Shown piece after piece: positions 60,772 to 64,000 of a stretch of 64,000 nt of DNA. Each line of letters begins with the position of its first letter. Position 1 is the stretch's first letter. The stretch is taken from NCBI RefSeq assembly GCF_024172165.1, contig NZ_JAMZEB010000002.1, positions 7,275,501-7,339,500 on the forward strand, read 5' to 3'. Made by a program: the position numbers and the translations under genes. This DNA is from Nonomuraea thailandensis (GTDB taxonomy: Bacteria > Actinomycetota > Actinomycetes > Streptosporangiales > Streptosporangiaceae). The notes below the pieces were generated by a model that saw only the letters and a list, made by a program, of their open reading frames with translations, was not told the DNA's origin and did no database searches.

Positions 60772-62175
60772 GTGCGCACACAACAGAACATTGAGCAGTT
60801 CGGTTACCGGCAGGAGTTACGTCGCGGGGTCGGGCTGACCGATCTCGTGTTCTACGGCCTGGCGTTCATGGTGCCCATCGCGCCCTTCGCGATCTTCGGC
60901 ACCGTCTATGCGGCATCCGGCGGCATGCCGGTGCTGGCCTACCTCGTCGGAATGATCGCGCTGCTGTTCACCGCCGCGTCCTACACGCAGATGGTGAAGG
61001 CGTTCCCCCTGTCGGGCTCGGTCTACAACTACGCCGGGCGCGGCATCGCCCCGCCGGTCGGGTTCATGACCGGATGGATGATCCTGCTGGACTACATCCT
61101 CGTCCCGTGCCTGCTCTACCTCGTGGCGTCCATGGCGATGCACAACAGCGTGCCCGACGTGCCCGTCTGGGTCTGGCTGGTCATCTTCGTGGCCGTCAAC
61201 ACGGTGATCAACCTGCGCGGCATCCGGATGACGGTCAAGCTCACCCGGATCATGATCGTGTTCGAGCTGGCGGTGCTGGCGCTGTTCCTCCTGATCGGCC
61301 TCTGGGCGCTGCTCCAGGGCAGGGGCAGCGGCTTCAGCCTCTCCCCGCTGTTCGACGCGGGCTCCTTCTCCTGGCCGGTGCTGTTCGCGGCGGTGTCGGT
61401 GGCCGTCCTGTCCTTCCTCGGCTTCGACGGGATCAGCATGCTGGTGGAGGAGTCCACCGGCGGCTCGGCCCAGGTGGGCAGGGCCATGCGGGTGGCGCTG
61501 CTGCTGGCGGGCGTGCTGTTCATCGTGCAGGTCTGGGTCGCCGCCCTGCTCGTGCCCGACCCGGCGGGGCTGCTGAGCCGGCCCAGCGACACGGCCTTCT
61601 ACGACGCGGCCGCCGTGGCCGGCGGCGAGTGGCTGCGGCACGTCACCACGTTCGCCACCGCGCTGTCGTGGGGGCTGGTCAACACGATGGTCGCGCAGGT
61701 GGCGGTCTCGCGCCTGCTGTACGCGATGGCGCGCGACAGGCAGCTCCCGTCGTTCCTGGCCAAGGTGTCGGTCAGGCACTCCGTGCCCGCCAACGCCATC
61801 ATGCTGGTCTGCCTGCTGTCGCTCGGCGTCGGCATCTGGATGTCCACCCGCGAGGACGGCGTCACCCTGCTGTCCAGCCTGATCAACATCGGCGCCATGG
61901 TGGCGTTCGTCGTCCTGCACGTGTCGGTGATCGTGCACTACTCGCTGCGCAACGGGTCGGACAAGGTGTGGTCGCACCTGGTCGCGCCGCTGATCGGGGC
62001 CGGCATCCTGGTCTTCGTCGTGATCAACGCGAACGTGCTGGCGCAGGTGCTCGGCCTGGTCTGGCTCGGCCTCGGCGTCCTGGTGCTGATCACCCTGTAC
62101 GCGCTCGGCCGCCCCCCGGCGCTGATGGGCATGTCCGAAGGGCCCGACCGGCTGAAGCGGAGTGTCCCCGACTGA
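60772..62175 (+). CDS. APC-superfamily amino acid permease
   Basis: A 467 aa carrier with about 12 helices. The start GLTDLVFYGLAFMVPIAPFA (about residues 22-41) and GSVYNYAGRGIAPPVGFMTG (about 82-101) are the APC helix-1 and helix-3 regions. It would take up or exchange an amino acid or amine; the closest general type is YhdG/putrescine-like, but this is not certain. GTG 60772 has AGAGG upstream, and the final stop overlaps the downstream GPP34 start (TGATG), so both are translated together. Confidence 0.9.
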   Translation: MRTQQNIEQFGYRQELRRGVGLTDLVFYGLAFMVPIAPFAIFGTVYAASGGMPVLAYLVGMIALLFTAASYTQMVKAFPLSGSVYNYAGRGIAPPVGFMTGWMILLDYILVPCLLYLVASMAMHNSVPDVPVWVWLVIFVAVNTVINLRGIRMTVKLTRIMIVFELAVLALFLLIGLWALLQGRGSGFSLSPLFDAGSFSWPVLFAAVSVAVLSFLGFDGISMLVEESTGGSAQVGRAMRVALLLAGVLFIVQVWVAALLVPDPAGLLSRPSDTAFYDAAAVAGGEWLRHVTTFATALSWGLVNTMVAQVAVSRLLYAMARDRQLPSFLAKVSVRHSVPANAIMLVCLLSLGVGIWMSTREDGVTLLSSLINIGAMVAFVVLHVSVIVHYSLRNGSDKVWSHLVAPLIGAGILVFVVINANVLAQVLGLVWLGLGVLVLITLYALGRPPALMGMSEGPDRLKRSVPD

Positions 62176-62723
62176 TGGACCGGTTGCCGCTCCACCACGA
62201 CCTGTACCTGATCGCCCACGACCAGGCCGGCAGGCTGCTCATCCACCAGTCGTCGCTGGCGCTCGGGCTGGCCGGCGCCGCCCTGCTCGACCTGCTGCTC
62301 ACGGGCCGGCACGCGCCCGCCGACCCCAGGTCGGAGCTCAAACGGGCGGCGGCGGACGGCGTCTACGACCGCACCCGCGAGGGCCTGCTCGACTCGGGGG
62401 TGCTCGTCCGGGTGAGCAGGCGGCGCATGGGCGTGCTGCCGTACACGCGTTACCAGCTCGCCGACATCGCCTCGGTCGTGCGGGCCTCCTCGGGGGTGCG
62501 CTCGGCGGTCGAGGGCTGGAAACCGCCCGACGCGCGCTGCGCCGGGCTGTGCGGGCTGGTGGCGGTGCTGCGGCTGGAGTCGGAGCTCTACCTCGACCAG
62601 CCGGGCAACCAGCTCGTCGCCCGGCTGCGCGAGATCGCCGCGGCGGCGGGACCGCCCGTCGCCGAACTGGTGGAGATCGTGGACACACTGGTCGCCGAGG
62701 CGGCCCTCGCCGTGTACCGCTGA
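62175..62723 (+). CDS. Short GPP34 family protein coupled to the APC permease
   Basis: A 182 aa protein. DRLPLHHDLYLIAHDQAGRL and SSLALGLAGAALLDLLLTGR (about residues 2-43) match the GPP34 N-terminal helices; the C-terminal part (LESELYLDQPGNQLVARLRE) completes the fold. It is shorter than the member at 60010 and distinct in sequence, so an old paralogue rather than a recent copy. The TGATG overlap with the permease gene is uncommon and suggests that it assists the carrier or its membrane placement. Confidence 0.85.
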   Translation: MDRLPLHHDLYLIAHDQAGRLLIHQSSLALGLAGAALLDLLLTGRHAPADPRSELKRAAADGVYDRTREGLLDSGVLVRVSRRRMGVLPYTRYQLADIASVVRASSGVRSAVEGWKPPDARCAGLCGLVAVLRLESELYLDQPGNQLVARLREIAAAAGPPVAELVEIVDTLVAEAALAVYR

Positions 62724-62820
62724 CCGCTTTGCCGCACTACATGGACGATGCCCCTTATGCGAGTTACGCTCCGCTGGCTGACAGTCGGGGGACCATCACC
62801 AGCTCGCATGGGGGGATTCC

Positions 62821-64000
62821 ATGAGCTACACGCTGTTACGCGGCACCTTCGTGATCCGGTACCCGGATCTGCCCCGCCAGGGCCCCGAGCCGGACGGCGA
62901 CACCGTCAAGTTCCTGCCCGACTCGCCGGCCCTGGTCGAGGCGCTGCCGCGGCGCTCCGGCCGGCCGCCGAACATCAACGCCCGCGGCATCTCCGTCCGG
63001 TTGGAGGCCATCGACGCGCTGGAGACGCACTTCGAGGAGACCCACCAGGAGCTCGACGGGGCGAACGCGGCCCGTGACGAGCTGCTGCGCCTGCTCGGCT
63101 TCACGAACGTGCGCTTCTGGGAGGACCTGCCGAACAAGGTGCGCTCCGCCGACCAGGACTCCATCCGCGGCCACGTGCTCACCAACGGCATCGACGGCAA
63201 CGGCCGGCTGATCGCGTTCGGCTTCGCCGGTGACCACCAGGGGGCGGACGGGACCACCGTGTTCGTGGACGGCCCGCTGGTGGACCGTTCCGTCAACGCG
63301 CAACTGCTGGCGGCCGGGCTGGTCTACCCGGCCTTCTACGCCACGCTGCCCGCCGAGCTGCGCACGCACCTGGCGGAGGTCTCACAGGCGGCCCGGCGCA
63401 AGGCCATCGGCATCTGGCCCCGCTCGGCCGCCGACCCCAACGGCGCGGCCACCGTACGCGACCTGGCCGGGCTGGAGCGGCTGGTGGTCTGGCCGAAGCT
63501 GTTCCGGCGTATCGTGCCCTACCTCGCGGCGGGGTTCACCGGCTTCGACGGCTTCGACGCCTGGCTGCGCGCGGACCCGGTCAACCGGGACGACGAGCTG
63601 TTCCTGATCCCCCGCCTCGAACGCGGCAACCTGCACGACGTGGTCAGGGGGTCCGGGCAGCAGATCCAGCTCACGATGTGGCCCGAGGACTTCATCATCA
63701 GCCCGGACCCCGCGCCGCCGGGCGCCCCGGTGAGGCCGCCGCTCGTCGCCGCCGGGGACGTGATCATCGTGGCCGCGCTGCCGGACCCGGCGGGCGCCGA
63801 CCGCGGCAACGAGACCGTCACGCTCATGAACCTCACGTCCGGCACGTGCGACCTGAGCGGCTGGGCCCTGACGGACGCCGGCGGTGGCCGCAGGGCTCTG
63901 ACCGGGGCCATCGAGGGCGGCGCCGCGCTGCGCGTGACGCTGGACCCGGCGGTGCAGCTCGGCAACCAGGGGGACACGATCATCCTCGTGGACGGTGAGG
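62821..64000 (+). CDS. Nuclease-like and lamin-tail domain protein, C-terminus cut off
   Basis: At least 393 codons are open to the window edge. The first part resembles a staphylococcal-nuclease-like fold: GDTVKFLPDSPALVEALP (about residues 27-44), ISVRLEAIDALETHF with the metal- and phosphate-site Arg and Asp (about 57-71), and GLVYPAFYATLPAELRTHL. The end (ETVTLMNLTSGTCDLSGWAL, about 333-352, then DTIILVDGE) matches a lamin-tail domain, common on secreted nucleases. No signal peptide is visible. ATG 62821 follows GGGGGGAT. Actual nuclease activity is unproved, and further domains probably lie to the right. Confidence 0.75.
   Translation, partial: MSYTLLRGTFVIRYPDLPRQGPEPDGDTVKFLPDSPALVEALPRRSGRPPNINARGISVRLEAIDALETHFEETHQELDGANAARDELLRLLGFTNVRFWEDLPNKVRSADQDSIRGHVLTNGIDGNGRLIAFGFAGDHQGADGTTVFVDGPLVDRSVNAQLLAAGLVYPAFYATLPAELRTHLAEVSQAARRKAIGIWPRSAADPNGAATVRDLAGLERLVVWPKLFRRIVPYLAAGFTGFDGFDAWLRADPVNRDDELFLIPRLERGNLHDVVRGSGQQIQLTMWPEDFIISPDPAPPGAPVRPPLVAAGDVIIVAALPDPAGADRGNETVTLMNLTSGTCDLSGWALTDAGGGRRALTGAIEGGAALRVTLDPAVQLGNQGDTIILVDGE

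Overview
The window is about 70% GC or more. It has tightly packed genes, many ATGA, GTGA and TGATG stop/start overlaps, frequent GTG starts, and Tat or lipoprotein signals. This is typical of a soil actinomycete. The set of genes (secreted chitinase, GH71 alpha-glucanase, WD40-fused Ser/Thr kinase, paired GPP34 proteins, many GntR/LacI/TetR catabolic switches) would suit Streptosporangiaceae such as Nonomuraea or a relative. That placement is inference; no rRNA or other marker gene is present. I saw no tRNA, rRNA, CRISPR array, insertion sequence or phage gene. The window looks like a chromosomal catabolic and accessory region.

Layout. 1-11 kb: a cut enoyl-CoA hydratase divergent from a LysR regulator, a secreted CE4 polysaccharide deacetylase, a membrane protein and a PepSY protein separated by a 19-nt tandem repeat, a membrane Ser/Thr kinase with seven WD40 repeats, a secreted S33 peptidase-like hydrolase and a GH71 alpha-1,3-glucanase. 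11.4-18.6 kb: a five-gene block (SWIM-like zinc protein, unknown 462 aa protein, VWA protein, MoxR-type AAA ATPase, DUF5682-type protein). 18.8-26.9 kb: a GntR-controlled aromatic block with GalB-, GalC/LigK- and GalD-like enzymes next to a VOC-fold extradiol dioxygenase, facing a Tm-1-like / PEP-hydrolase-like / cupin operon. 27-29.9 kb: an XRE-cupin regulator divergent from an NCS1 transporter and a hydantoin/allantoin racemase-like gene, with a clear palindrome between them.

30-34.5 kb: a GH18 chitinase with two nearly identical Fn3 domains, an aldo/keto reductase and a secreted M28 aminopeptidase. 34.6-40 kb: a LacI - binding protein - two permeases - sulfatase operon, probably for a sulfated sugar. 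40-56 kb: a second catabolic region made of a fused E1 dehydrogenase, a VOC protein, a GntR regulator, a two-subunit molybdenum hydroxylase of IorAB/NicAB type, an M24 protein, a beta-hydroxyacid dehydrogenase, an alpha/beta hydrolase related to 2,6-dihydropseudooxynicotine hydrolase, and a complete branched-chain-type ABC importer whose LivM and LivG are fused, with a divergent LacI gene. 56-64 kb: a Tat-exported multicopper oxidase, formamidase FmdA with its zinc-ribbon partner, TetR, two GPP34 proteins around an APC permease, and a cut nuclease/lamin-tail protein.

Candidates for undescribed biology: (1) the 11.4-18.6 kb MoxR/VWA/DUF5682/SWIM cassette; (2) a meta-cleavage route pairing a VOC dioxygenase with GalBCD-type downstream enzymes; (3) the 42-56 kb import and oxidation cluster, which may degrade an N-heteroaromatic compound. 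All functional links are drawn from gene family and gene order, not from experiment.
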